DNA from: Cyanobacteria bacterium RM1_2_2
GTDB taxonomy: Bacteria > Cyanobacteriota > Cyanobacteriia > Elainellales > Elainellaceae
DNA: 35,227 nucleotides
Assembly (NCBI GenBank): GCA_012033495.1
Contig: JAAUQT010000035.1
Coordinates: 1-35,227, forward strand
Direction: 5' to 3'
A program made the position numbers and the translations under genes. Shown here one piece after another: positions 1 through 9,247 of this stretch. Numbering within the stretch: position 1 is the first letter of the stretch; each line of letters opens with the position of its first letter. The notes under the pieces were generated by a model. The model was given only the letters and a program-made list of their open reading frames with translations. It ran no database searches and was not told the DNA's origin.

Positions 1-22
1 GCTTCGTTGCAAGACTTTTTTC

Positions 23-105
23 GCCCCCCTAAATCCCCCCATTCTAGGGGACTTCTCCAAGCCGATTGTGTCTTCAAAGTCCCCCACTGGTGGATTTAGG
101 GGGGC
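23..105. repeat. Nested palindromic intergenic repeat
   Basis: The outer arms GCCCCCCTAAATCC (from 23) and GGATTTAGGGGGGC (92-105) are reverse complements, and inside them AGGGGACTT (46-54) pairs with AAGTCCCCC (77-85) apart from one base. Transcribed, it would fold into a long hairpin. Short C-rich/G-rich palindromes of this type are scattered between genes in many filamentous cyanobacterial genomes, so this is probably a dispersed element (MITE- or REP-like) and not a gene. It could also terminate transcription arriving from outside the window, but there is no T-tract next to the stem. Confidence 0.6.
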
Positions 106-155
106 TGAGAGGAGTTGTGTGTACACCGTAGCTGACTGATAGAAGAGGGATTAAG

Positions 156-174
156 TTAACCCTGATGGGTACTG
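156..174 (+). promoter_or_regulatory. 19-bp motif TTAACCCTGATGGGTACTG, copy 1
   Basis: This 19-mer sits 108 bp upstream of the GTG start of cluster gene 1. A copy with one mismatch occurs at 8904-8922, in the spacer before cluster gene 5, and a 12-bp core occurs on the minus strand at 18022-18033. The centre is a dyad, ACCC-TGAT-GGGT. A shared operator for the two blocks of the cluster is an inference; the repetition itself is seen directly. Confidence 0.4.
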
Positions 175-282
175 TCGAGTCTATTTCTCCCCTCTAACAT
201 TGAATGAGAGAGAGCAGCAAGACTCAAGATCTACCTATAAAAAATTTCTCTTCAGTGGTTTTCGGCTTGCGAAGGAGTTGCC

Positions 283-2829
283 GTGAGTAAAAATATTTTG
301 TCAAACAAAACTTTAATCAGCAGTATTACATTGAATGAGCAAGCAACGGTTGATCTAGTTCAACCTGCGCCTGCTTTTAAAGTTGGGGCGATTCGATCAG
401 GTGATCAGTTTGATCGAATCGATCAGGTTACAACATTTATCCGTAACCCAAACATCATCAAACAACCTATCAGCAAACTTCCAACGCTGCAACCGACCGT
501 CACAATTCGACCTGAACAAACTCGTTGGGTTAATCCTAGACTGGGGCTAGAGATTGCTAACATTCGTGAGCATAAGCTTGGCATTGCTCGTGACCAAGTG
601 ACAGTGCCCGTTAGCCCCACATTTGAGGTGACAGACACAACGCTATTTGAAGATCCGAAAAACGCCACCCAAAAGTTTTATTTACCTCGCTATCGGTTGG
701 TGGATCGCAATCAGCAAGTTCAAATGGCTTTGACCGCGAATGGTCAACAGTGGCAGTTAGTGATCCATCTAGAACAATATCCGGCTGCCTCATTGTCAAC
801 TACGGTACGAGATGCCAGAGTAATCGACCACACGGTTAGCGTCATTTTAGAGCATCGACTGTTGGCAGGGGATGTGAATGGCGGGAAGAGAGAGTGGGTA
901 TTCCCTGAAGTTACAGCCGAGTCGGGAGAATTGCTTGCTGTCCTGCCGATTGCCACCCGTGATGAACGAGATTTGCTTTATCAAGCCCTTACAGAAGCAG
1001 CTTATGGAGCGAACCTGATTATTCGACGCTCCATCAACGTAGCCATTCCGAGTCCATCTGCCCATAGCTCTAGCCCAGTCTTCAGTTATCCTGATGCCAA
1101 TGAAACGGCAATTGCACCGGGTCAGAACTTCAAGCAAATTACGATCGTTTACCCCCAACCTGATTGGATTGGCTTTGAGATCGAGTTTCAGGGAAGGTCT
1201 ACTCTTAGCCAGTTCTTCCTATATTTTTCGACAACAGACCAGAGAGGGGCGGAGATTGCCGTCCGGTGCTATGGCAACGCATTTGAGGTTGCTGCTGCGA
1301 CTCAACCAGGACTCCACAATCAGGTTGTTTATCGCGGTGTGCCTGTCATTTCTGAGAACCGCTATGCCTTTGTTATCCCCTGGCAGCCAGTATTTGGGGA
1401 GTTAGAGCAAGCCGCGTTATGGCTGTTTGCAATGGATGGGCGCGATCGATTACCCGATCAGGGCGAGATTAGCTTTAGCCGCAGCATGACGCAGCAAGCT
1501 CCTTTATATCGGCAAGTGACGCGAGTGTTGGATGATACTCCTCGCGCACCCTTTGTTTTTCCAGCGGCGTTATACGGCTACATTTTTCAGGGAATTACAG
1601 GGACACCGACTAAAGACTTTAAACCTATTCCGTATCCAGCGAATGGTCACAGTTATTATCAAGATCCTGTCCAAAAGTATTTGTTTTATTATTTACCCGA
1701 TAGCTTCAAATTGGTGCGTCGTCCAGAGTCGCCTCATTATCCGATGGTGTCGGTTCGGTTTAATTTAGGCGAAAATGCTGAAGATGTGCGGGCAACGATT
1801 GAGTACTGGGCATATCCTTATGTGAATGCGGCTCGCTTAGAAGCTGCCAGTGCTGCCTTAAACAAACCCCACATCACGGGGCCACTGCCTGAGGGAGTAA
1901 ATGGCATTGTTTTCCAGCCTTTAGTTGCCAGCAAACCGCGATTATTTTTAGGGTTGCCTCATGCAGAAGGAGGATTTCCGAATCAAGAGCGCCCTGATGT
2001 GTTGGTGGAATTACGAACGGGCTTTCGAGATTCTCTAACATTGTCACTGCCAGATTTTCAAACTGTTTACGACGCCTTGTTTGTGGGTGATACTCAGCTA
2101 TTTCAAGGATACGTTCAAGTTGATGCACCAGATGGAACCAAACCGATCAACTTCATTGCCCGCATGAATGATATGGTGGGTGATTGTTTTGATTATACGC
2201 AGGAGATTGATTCTGCCAGCGGAACGATTCATGTCACTTTGAAGAATGCGATTGAGAGCCCAGTTCAAGTCTCTCGCTTGGGGGTTAAGTTAATGCAGGA
2301 GTCGGCTCCAGTCCCCTGCACAATCACTGGATTCAGCGCCTCATCGCCAGTCACTTTAAAGCCAGAAGAAGGGTTGTCATTTACAGTAGTTCCTACGGTG
2401 GCGGTGGCGCTGACAAATTCGGTAGATCTAGTGTTTGATCTAACGGGCACTCAAATATTAACTGACCGCGAGGGAGTGTTTAATTCGATTCTGCGAGGAC
2501 ACACAACTGCCGTTTATAAGCGTCCCATTCTGATCAAAACCGATCGATCTGTCTTTGGCGATCGCATTCGGGTGATTAGCATTGATTTGAAGCAAGGCGG
2601 TTCCGTTGATTTTACACGGGATGATGCCCAACTGGAGGCAAAACAAGATGTGTTTGCTCCCATTAAAAATTTAATTGTGGGAAATGCGGATGGGGGCACT
2701 TACGAATATCGCGTCACGCTGATTCTCACGGACGGTCGCAAGGTTGAAGATCCGGTTGATAGTTGGCGAACAACCACCTCCGAGCCGCTGTGGATTACGC
2801 ATTCAGAACTGCCTACCATCGCGCCCTAA
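283..2829 (+). CDS. Cluster gene 1: large modular protein of unknown function (848 aa)
   Basis: I do not recognise a named family. The GTG start is supported by AAGGAG at 272-277. No signal peptide or membrane segment is visible. There is an FYLPRY motif at about residue 132, matched by FYIPRY in gene 2. A central 'domain A' starts with SYYQDP near residue 455 and has FYYLP near residue 468; 'domain B' (LSLPDFQTVYDALF) starts near 587. The last ~100 residues form a beta-sandwich-like module ending in YEYRVTLILTDGRK, which is the same module repeated in genes 5-7. Residues ~430-650 align with gene 2 throughout (PFVFP, SYYQDP, LPDSFKL against PFVFP, SYYQDP, LPHSFKL). It is therefore a paralogue of gene 2 and a more distant one of genes 3-7. 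The stop is 43 bp before gene 2. Function unknown; a structural or binding role is only a guess from the architecture. Confidence 0.85.
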   Translation: MSKNILSNKTLISSITLNEQATVDLVQPAPAFKVGAIRSGDQFDRIDQVTTFIRNPNIIKQPISKLPTLQPTVTIRPEQTRWVNPRLGLEIANIREHKLGIARDQVTVPVSPTFEVTDTTLFEDPKNATQKFYLPRYRLVDRNQQVQMALTANGQQWQLVIHLEQYPAASLSTTVRDARVIDHTVSVILEHRLLAGDVNGGKREWVFPEVTAESGELLAVLPIATRDERDLLYQALTEAAYGANLIIRRSINVAIPSPSAHSSSPVFSYPDANETAIAPGQNFKQITIVYPQPDWIGFEIEFQGRSTLSQFFLYFSTTDQRGAEIAVRCYGNAFEVAAATQPGLHNQVVYRGVPVISENRYAFVIPWQPVFGELEQAALWLFAMDGRDRLPDQGEISFSRSMTQQAPLYRQVTRVLDDTPRAPFVFPAALYGYIFQGITGTPTKDFKPIPYPANGHSYYQDPVQKYLFYYLPDSFKLVRRPESPHYPMVSVRFNLGENAEDVRATIEYWAYPYVNAARLEAASAALNKPHITGPLPEGVNGIVFQPLVASKPRLFLGLPHAEGGFPNQERPDVLVELRTGFRDSLTLSLPDFQTVYDALFVGDTQLFQGYVQVDAPDGTKPINFIARMNDMVGDCFDYTQEIDSASGTIHVTLKNAIESPVQVSRLGVKLMQESAPVPCTITGFSASSPVTLKPEEGLSFTVVPTVAVALTNSVDLVFDLTGTQILTDREGVFNSILRGHTTAVYKRPILIKTDRSVFGDRIRVISIDLKQGGSVDFTRDDAQLEAKQDVFAPIKNLIVGNADGGTYEYRVTLILTDGRKVEDPVDSWRTTTSEPLWITHSELPTIAP

Positions 2830-2872
2830 CACCTTTATTTCCTTCACTCAGCCTCAACGCCAGAGAAATAAT

Positions 2873-5800
2873 ATGTCTAACAATCTGCCTCGGAGCCAAA
2901 TTACGGTTCCGATTTGTCCGGTGCAACCCGTGACTGACCAAATCCTATTAACCGCTGCAACTGACCCAACAAAAACCTTCTATATCCCCCGCTACTTACT
3001 GGTTGAAGAATCGCTGCCAGGTAAGCACCAGTTTCGGATTATCCTCAACCGCGAAGCGCAACGACGCGGCCTCACTGTGTTTCTTGCACCCACTCCAGCA
3101 TCAGAGTTGGGAACTGCTGCCCGTGACGCTCAGCCCATCGAGCTACAGACGCTTAAATTAGCACTGCAATACCGGATTCCAGGCAGTAGCACGGTCGAAA
3201 CACTACCGTTTCAAACCGTGAATCAGATCGGAGAAGAATTGCAAGCATTCCTGCAAGTTGATAGTTTGGCGAAGTTATCCCAACTGACGGTTGCAATCAC
3301 GGACTCTCATTACACCCCAACGCTTGTTGCGCATCGCCAGGTAAAAATTGCGCTGCCCGCTAAATCTTCGTTTGAGGGACAAGCACCTGAAGCAACTGAC
3401 TCTGAACGATTTGCGGCGATCATCACCCTGCGTTGCGAGGTTTTGCGGCAGCGGGTGGAAATTGCCCGTCGTGCTGTCATGGAGATACAACAGCCACAAA
3501 TTGAAGGATTGGCACTGAGCCGTCTCTTGATTCATCTCAGTAATCAGATGACCGCTCTCTGGCAAAGGATTGCTGGATTTGGATTGGGAACTGATCCTCA
3601 CAAAGAATCGATTCAAGTTTCCAGTTCTGGGTTGATTTCACCCGCTCCTACGCCAACTTTCGGGATTTCTGGATCTGCCGTAGGTATCGGCTGCCCTCGC
3701 CTCTATGAACGGGCGCTCAAGCTGACTAAGCTCTCCGCAACCAGCTTACAGGCGAAAACCGCTCAATTTGCTCAGTCAGTGCAAGCCTACGCCAATCCGG
3801 GAATTTATCCGCATCGAGAGTTCAGTGAGCGGGTGTTTAAGAGCCAGCAACAGAGACGAATTCCCAACTTCAGCGAGTATGCATCTGACTTACAGCAAGT
3901 CGATCAGTGGTTACTCACCTTGTTTAACGACCTCAATCAGGTGTTAGCTGAGGTTGCGCTCCTCTCGGCTCCATTGCCGCTCTCAGTGTCGCCGATTCCC
4001 CCTTATACGGTTATGAGTCTGCCAGTTGAGGAAGAATACGACATTGTTATGAGCCTTGCCACCCTGCGGAGCCGTGACTTACTTAAACTGACACAAAACG
4101 TGCGCAATCTGCTGCGATCTATCCAAAATGGTCAGATTGGGCAATCCGGACCGCTCAATCGCATCAATGATCTCAATAACAATTTAGTGGATTTGTGGTC
4201 TGCGATCGCGGGCTATGGGCTGGCAACCGAACCGTTTCCCAACTCGATTCAAGTTTCCAGTTCTGGGTTTACCGTTGCCAAACCTGCACCCGATTTTGGC
4301 TATGACACTGCTCATAAATCGTTTGGAATGCCCCGGTTGTATGAACGTTTTTTGCAATTGACTGGTGTGACTGGAGCAACTGCTCAAACCCAACGCCAAG
4401 CATTTAACCGTCTGGTGCAGCCCTACGCAAATTCAGAGGTTTACCCCCATCAGTCCTTTTATGAGCGCGCTTACAACGCCTACCGAATTGGAACAGATTT
4501 AGGAACGCCGCAGTACCAGGCAGATTTACAAGCGCTGAACATATGGCTGACTGATTTAGAAAACATATTACAGATTGTTCCTAAACATTTTACGGCAAAC
4601 GCTTCCTTGCCCATATCCCCGATCCCTATTTCAGAACTGGAAGCTGTTAGCACGATCGCCACTCTGCGACTTCGGATGCTGCTCCAAGCAGTTCACAACA
4701 CGCTGACTCAATTACAACCACACCTCACACCATCCCAGGGGCAGACAGAAGGGCAGAGGGATGCGAGAGCCTTCCAGAACGCAATGAACAACTTATGGGC
4801 AATGATTGCAGGCTATGGCTTAGGAACAGAACCTGTAGAGTCAGTTCAGATTACAACCTTCAGTTTCATGGATGGCAAGAAAGCGCCAGATTTTGGCATT
4901 TCTGGTGCCTATACCACCTTTGGGATTCCTCGCCTATACGATCGCTTCCTTCACCTCGCAGGGATTGCTACAGCAGAGGCGAAAACTCAGTCGGCACACT
5001 TTTCCGTTGATTTAGTTGGATTGTTTTGTGAACCTGACATCTATCCGTATGGAAAATTTGTAGAGCAACTAGAGCAGACCCAATACCAGCAAGGCGACCT
5101 GACCTATTTTGCTGATGCCAATAACTTGCTGCTCAAATTACAAGAAATCTTGCAAGCAGCCCTCACCCTGTTTCAATTGCCGGAGCTAACAGAACCCCTG
5201 TTTCGGGAAGAGACATTGGTGCTGGAACAGGTAATTGAGCCTCGCCCCTTTGTGTTTCCCTATCTGGCAGATGCGCTTAACTCAGAAACAAATTTAATTT
5301 TGCGTCCCGTCACTTGGAAAGGAGAATCCTACAGCTATTATCAAGATCCGATCCAATCTCATCTCTTCAAGTATTTACCCCACAGTTTTAAGCTGGCGCG
5401 GCTGGCGTCATCTCCAAGTTATCCAGATATGTCAATCCAGTTTCTCTGGCAGGATCAAGCCTCGGAACCCGATCGCGTGCAGTTGACCTATCGCGCCGTT
5501 CCCTGTGTTGATCAACAGCGACGGATGGAAGAGAAAGTGCAACTGAAAACCTTTACTAGCCGCGAACCTGAATTTGAACCCCTGGTTGCCAGATCGTATC
5601 TGCAAATTAAGTTGAATCCAACTTTGAGTGATACTGCCATTCATAAGAAAGATCCCATTGATCTACGTCAGGACTTTGAAGATACCTTGGTTCTCAAGTT
5701 TTCAGGCTTCATCGAACTCTTCAATCGTCTGTTTAGTACTGCCTCAATTCTCAAGGGAGAAATTGTCGTTGAAGCCGATCGCCAGGAAGTGATTCCAGTT

Positions 5801-6214
5801 GTCTTTCAAATCAACGATCTAGGCTGGCTGTCCGGCTCTGAACCATCCAATTTAGTAGAACCGGATCGAGAATCTCTCCTGAACCACCTTTTGGCAGATC
5901 AGCCCCTGATTCAAACCAAGACAACGATCACAGTCAGCACCTTTTCTTATTTGTTCGATTCACCGAGCGATCAACCCGATAATCCAGTCACGAACATTTT
6001 GGTTGACTTCTTGGAGTATGGTGGCGTAATTTCACTCACTTCTGAAAAACTGAGCGAGAAAATTACGCTAGAGATACCCATTAAAGAACGAATTCTGAGT
6101 CAGTCGAGCAAAGGTACTTTTCGCTATAAAACAATTCCCATTCGGAAGAGCGGCAAGGGCAAGGAGAGCGCTGAATTGCAGGGTGACTCCGACATCTTCA
6201 TCACGGAGGTTTAG
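2873..6214 (+). CDS. Cluster gene 2: 1113-aa modular protein with three internal repeats
   Basis: Unrecognised family. I chose the ATG at 2873 (MSNNLPRSQI) because an upstream extension would overlap gene 1 and the first shared motif, FYIPRY, then falls at residue 36; the ribosome-binding site is weak. Residues ~183-362, 393-568 and 593-768 are three tandem repeats. Each opens with a helical A-T-L-R segment, then LW-x-x-IAG-F/Y-GL-x-T-D/E-P, then S-I/V-Q, then G-I/M/C-PRLY-E/D-R. After them comes the core shared with gene 1: PFVFP, SYYQDPIQ (~821), KYLPHSFKL, and domain B (FEDTLVLKFSGF). The C-terminus is hydrophilic and Lys/Ser-rich. No signal peptide or membrane helix is seen. It ends 4 bp before gene 3, and the gene 3 ribosome-binding site lies inside it, so the two are probably co-translated. 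Function unknown. Confidence 0.85.
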   Translation: MSNNLPRSQITVPICPVQPVTDQILLTAATDPTKTFYIPRYLLVEESLPGKHQFRIILNREAQRRGLTVFLAPTPASELGTAARDAQPIELQTLKLALQYRIPGSSTVETLPFQTVNQIGEELQAFLQVDSLAKLSQLTVAITDSHYTPTLVAHRQVKIALPAKSSFEGQAPEATDSERFAAIITLRCEVLRQRVEIARRAVMEIQQPQIEGLALSRLLIHLSNQMTALWQRIAGFGLGTDPHKESIQVSSSGLISPAPTPTFGISGSAVGIGCPRLYERALKLTKLSATSLQAKTAQFAQSVQAYANPGIYPHREFSERVFKSQQQRRIPNFSEYASDLQQVDQWLLTLFNDLNQVLAEVALLSAPLPLSVSPIPPYTVMSLPVEEEYDIVMSLATLRSRDLLKLTQNVRNLLRSIQNGQIGQSGPLNRINDLNNNLVDLWSAIAGYGLATEPFPNSIQVSSSGFTVAKPAPDFGYDTAHKSFGMPRLYERFLQLTGVTGATAQTQRQAFNRLVQPYANSEVYPHQSFYERAYNAYRIGTDLGTPQYQADLQALNIWLTDLENILQIVPKHFTANASLPISPIPISELEAVSTIATLRLRMLLQAVHNTLTQLQPHLTPSQGQTEGQRDARAFQNAMNNLWAMIAGYGLGTEPVESVQITTFSFMDGKKAPDFGISGAYTTFGIPRLYDRFLHLAGIATAEAKTQSAHFSVDLVGLFCEPDIYPYGKFVEQLEQTQYQQGDLTYFADANNLLLKLQEILQAALTLFQLPELTEPLFREETLVLEQVIEPRPFVFPYLADALNSETNLILRPVTWKGESYSYYQDPIQSHLFKYLPHSFKLARLASSPSYPDMSIQFLWQDQASEPDRVQLTYRAVPCVDQQRRMEEKVQLKTFTSREPEFEPLVARSYLQIKLNPTLSDTAIHKKDPIDLRQDFEDTLVLKFSGFIELFNRLFSTASILKGEIVVEADRQEVIPVVFQINDLGWLSGSEPSNLVEPDRESLLNHLLADQPLIQTKTTITVSTFSYLFDSPSDQPDNPVTNILVDFLEYGGVISLTSEKLSEKITLEIPIKERILSQSSKGTFRYKTIPIRKSGKGKESAELQGDSDIFITEV

Positions 6215-6218
6215 GGTC

Positions 6219-8039
6219 ATGTCTCTGCGAGGCTTACCCGATTTCTATCAGCCCATTCAAGGGGAAAGTTGGCAGGTCTTTTACCCCTACGAAGGGGGAG
6301 CGTTTGTGGCTGTGCCTACCACCATTGAATTGGGCGATCGGGAAGATGGTCAAACTGATTTCACGCTGACGCTGGTGCGGGGACAAAATCCTGATTTGCC
6401 TCCCAAACCGTATGGTTTACTGGATTTTCGCTTGCAGCCTCGCTACCCAATTGCTGAGGCTCTTACCGAGTTGCGATCGCGCCGTCCTGACGCAATGGTG
6501 CAGCCAGCGATGTTTACCTCTGGTTTTCTGCGGCTCTATCCCGCTACAACCGTCGAGCCGATTCCTGAAGATCTGAAACAACCCATACCGTTGGCGTGGA
6601 ATGGCTTGTCTACAGGGCGCTATAGTCTGCGAGCATCCGCTGCGACAATTACGCTGCTGAAAACAGCTTTAACTGGCACAGTGTTGAATCTGTTGGCTCA
6701 AGCAGAAATGGAGTTAGTAGGAGTAGCTCCTCGATTGCCTTTGCGGGTCAAGTTTAATCCGGCGATTCTGTTAGACCGATTAGCGGCATTAGGAGATAGT
6801 CAACGTCGGGTCGCTAGCGAAGACATTGTTGATTATTTGAGGAATTCAGCTTCGCAACCACTAGCTCTACCACTAGAAATTATTGGTGATATCACCGATA
6901 TCATTCCCAATGAATTTGCAGTCACATTCACTGACTGGATTCGCGCTCATTATGGCACTTTCATTCCCTCACCTCGCCTCGATCGCACTGGCTACATTGC
7001 TCTGGCTAGAGTAGAGCCGGACAGAATAAAGCCTGAAATCGTGGAATGGGACTTATCAAAACCCATACAAACGACTCGGACGATTGAGTTATCCTTACAT
7101 CCATTAGAAGCGGCTCGTCAAATTGTGGCGGAACGAGGGTTGGATGCCGTATTTCAGGAAGTGATTGTTCCCCAACTGCCGACTGGCGCGCTATCCGTTG
7201 AGGTGTCAGCCAATTTACCTGCTAAACGATTAGGGGTGTTAGCGATTGGCGTGACTCTGCGAGCAGTTCCATTTCTGCCTTATCGTCCTCAAGCTCAAGT
7301 TGTCTCTACCGAGTTTCAGCCTCCCCACGATTGCGCTCGTTTATTTTTGCGGCTATCTCCAATTGAAAAACCCGTCTATACGTTTGCCACCTATGTTGTG
7401 CTGCAAGATGCTCAAGGTGTACGCCAACTTCGCAGTGCAGAAATTTTTCATCAGGGTAATCAACTTGCGCTTCAGCCCAATCAGTTTCCCGTTAGCTTTA
7501 TTCCGATTTCAGCCACCCGATCGCTGCTGGAACAAGGCACAGTTGAAGGAATTTGTCGCTGGCAGGAAGGGCAAACGATTCAATCGCAAACCTTTGAGTT
7601 GAATCAGCAGAGTCCGGTCATTGCACTGACGCTGCCGCAAGCAGCCAGTCATCCAACGCTGGAATTTAATGCCTATTCTTTAGATCGCACCCGCAGTTTA
7701 GTCATTCCACCCATGCCAGCTAGAAGCTATCAACTCGGACTACACTCGTTTGTAGAGTATGGTTCCCACCTCATTTCGATTGAGTGTGAATTTAATGATC
7801 AGGCATCGTTTTACGCGATCGAACTTCTACCAGAAAATGCACCAGAAACCGAAGCCCGCCTGATCTTATTGACGCCTGACCACCCTCGTCAAACTTGGAG
7901 TTGGTTAGCCACGTCACCTTTCTATGCGGGCTACCGCTACCGACCACACCGCTCTCCTGACCGTCCTGTTGCTGACTGGTCAGATGTTCAGTCTCCCTTC
8001 ACTCCCCTCAAACTTCAAAGCCCCTCTGGAGGTTCTTAA
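6219..8039 (+). CDS. Cluster gene 3: modular protein of unknown function (606 aa)
   Basis: The ATG at 6219 is preceded by GGAGG at 6205-6209, inside the end of gene 2. Residues ~15-110 are a divergent domain A: VFYPYEGG replaces the FYYLP motif, but the following ELGDREDGQ and YGLLDFRL match KLGRREDNQ and GGFLMFDVNL of gene 7. Domain B (GRYSLRASAATITLLKTAL) starts near 134 and continues into RLPLRVKFN, aligning with RPAYSVRLN of gene 6. The remainder looks like at least two beta-sandwich modules; the last one (ISIECEFNDQ ... YAGYRYR) resembles the repeats of genes 5-7. No signal peptide or membrane segment. The stop codon overlaps the start of gene 4 by one base (TAATG). Function unknown. Confidence 0.83.
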   Translation: MSLRGLPDFYQPIQGESWQVFYPYEGGAFVAVPTTIELGDREDGQTDFTLTLVRGQNPDLPPKPYGLLDFRLQPRYPIAEALTELRSRRPDAMVQPAMFTSGFLRLYPATTVEPIPEDLKQPIPLAWNGLSTGRYSLRASAATITLLKTALTGTVLNLLAQAEMELVGVAPRLPLRVKFNPAILLDRLAALGDSQRRVASEDIVDYLRNSASQPLALPLEIIGDITDIIPNEFAVTFTDWIRAHYGTFIPSPRLDRTGYIALARVEPDRIKPEIVEWDLSKPIQTTRTIELSLHPLEAARQIVAERGLDAVFQEVIVPQLPTGALSVEVSANLPAKRLGVLAIGVTLRAVPFLPYRPQAQVVSTEFQPPHDCARLFLRLSPIEKPVYTFATYVVLQDAQGVRQLRSAEIFHQGNQLALQPNQFPVSFIPISATRSLLEQGTVEGICRWQEGQTIQSQTFELNQQSPVIALTLPQAASHPTLEFNAYSLDRTRSLVIPPMPARSYQLGLHSFVEYGSHLISIECEFNDQASFYAIELLPENAPETEARLILLTPDHPRQTWSWLATSPFYAGYRYRPHRSPDRPVADWSDVQSPFTPLKLQSPSGGS

Positions 8040-8896
8040 TGTCTACCTTACCCAATGGTGTTTCTTATCAAGGAATTTACTGTTACCGCAGTGACGATCA
8101 TCCAACGCAGGTCTATTACATTCCAGGCACGCCGATGCCGCAACGTAATGCAGATGGAGTTCCAGCGATTTCATTACTTACATTTGCTCAGATGGCAATG
8201 TTGCAATTGAGTAGTCAATGGGAGATTCCGGCGACTCATTTACAGGGGCTGAAAACCTATCTAGAGCAAGAGTTTGCCGATCTCAAGGCTGATACCCTTC
8301 AACTGACTCCGGCTCCGCTGGAAGTGGAAGCCGTCACCCTATCGCTGATGGATGCTAGCGGCAAACCTGAGGTGTTGGAAACAGCCCGATCGTCTGGGCA
8401 TCCACCCTACTCCACCGTATTCAGCGTGCAATTATCGAATGAACAGAAAGCTCAGGCAATTTCAGCGTTTAATGGACGCAAAAACATCCTCACTGTCACC
8501 TATGAAGCTTCTCTGCCCAAACAGGTCGTTGCTGAAGTGCACATGACTGGTAATGTGTCATCGTTACTCAAACGCTTCAGTAAAGATAGCCCCATATCAG
8601 AATATTTGCAGCAGATTGAAGCCGCAGTGGTTGATAAACAACTCAAGTTCGAGCAATCAATATCACCAGATACGCCTGACTGTTTGCGGCAAAAGACTGA
8701 ACAGCTCGCAAAAGAAAAAACCGCTGAATTGCTGCAACTCATGGTGAAGGGGGCAACGCGAGCCGATCCGAATCACCTGAAAGTTACGGCTCGTTTAACG
8801 GATACTGTACCGATCCCTGTACAACAATCGGCAGATGTGAGCACCTGGTTCCCGCAGGGCAAGGGATTAGACTATGTGCAATTGTTGGGTGCATGA
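8039..8896 (+). CDS. Cluster gene 4: minimal core member of the modular family (285 aa)
   Basis: The ATG overlaps the gene 3 stop by one base and has GGAGG at 8028-8032. This is the shortest paralogue. VYYIP is at residues 25-29, the same place as FYVMP, YYYLP and FWYLP in genes 5, 6 and 7. Domain B starts near 127 (VFSVQLSNEQKAQAI) and leads into ILTVTYEASLP. The middle is helical and charged (residues ~185-235). It ends 11 residues after FPQG (271-274), the motif that in genes 5-7 precedes the repeated beta modules, so it carries the core without the repeats. No signal peptide or membrane helix is seen. It is the last gene of the first block; a 351-bp spacer follows. Function unknown. Confidence 0.83.
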   Translation: MSTLPNGVSYQGIYCYRSDDHPTQVYYIPGTPMPQRNADGVPAISLLTFAQMAMLQLSSQWEIPATHLQGLKTYLEQEFADLKADTLQLTPAPLEVEAVTLSLMDASGKPEVLETARSSGHPPYSTVFSVQLSNEQKAQAISAFNGRKNILTVTYEASLPKQVVAEVHMTGNVSSLLKRFSKDSPISEYLQQIEAAVVDKQLKFEQSISPDTPDCLRQKTEQLAKEKTAELLQLMVKGATRADPNHLKVTARLTDTVPIPVQQSADVSTWFPQGKGLDYVQLLGA

Positions 8897-8903
8897 ACCA
8901 GAA

Positions 8904-8922
8904 TTAACCCCGATGGGTACTG
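8904..8922 (+). promoter_or_regulatory. 19-bp motif TTAACCCCGATGGGTACTG, copy 2
   Basis: Differs from the copy at 156-174 at one position (C for T in the loop). It begins 8 bp after the gene 4 stop and lies 325 bp upstream of gene 5. The ACCC...GGGT dyad is kept. It may be an operator shared by both blocks of the cluster. Confidence 0.4.
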
Positions 8923-9107
8923 CTTCACAGCAGTTAGTTTTCCATAATAGATCTAGAACGTGAGTTTTCAGCCACAAAAAACTCAGCAGGTAAGCATTCA
9001 TTCACACCTATTTGAGTGGTTTAGAAGTTCCTCAGAATGAGGGATTTAGAGGGCATTCACACCCTGATTCAGCAACGCCCTAACTTGAGATATCTGTGAA
9101 GGTAAAT

Positions 9108-9123
9108 TTGACTGTTCAGTCAA
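9108..9123. promoter_or_regulatory. Perfect palindrome TTGACTG-TT-CAGTCAA
   Basis: A 7-bp inverted repeat with a 2-bp centre in the 351-bp spacer upstream of cluster gene 5. The size fits a dimeric repressor or activator site. It lies about 125 bp before the start codon. No regulator gene is found nearby. Confidence 0.4.
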
Positions 9124-9173
9124 CAGTGAAGTAGACGTGCTTATCTAAGCGTATCTTTACGATCTAGACATTG

Positions 9174-9196
9174 AGTAATTTATCTAAAAAATTACT
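9174..9196. promoter_or_regulatory. AT-rich palindrome AGTAATTT-N7-AAATTACT
   Basis: A perfect 8-bp inverted repeat, 51 bp upstream of the gene 5 start. It would form a weak hairpin in a leader RNA or serve as a protein-binding dyad. With the palindrome at 9108 and the repeat at 8904 it suggests that the second block has its own promoter here. Confidence 0.35.
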
Positions 9197-9247
9197 TTGT
9201 CATTCAAAACTTACTAAATTTCCAATACACAACCAGGAGAAAGCTAC

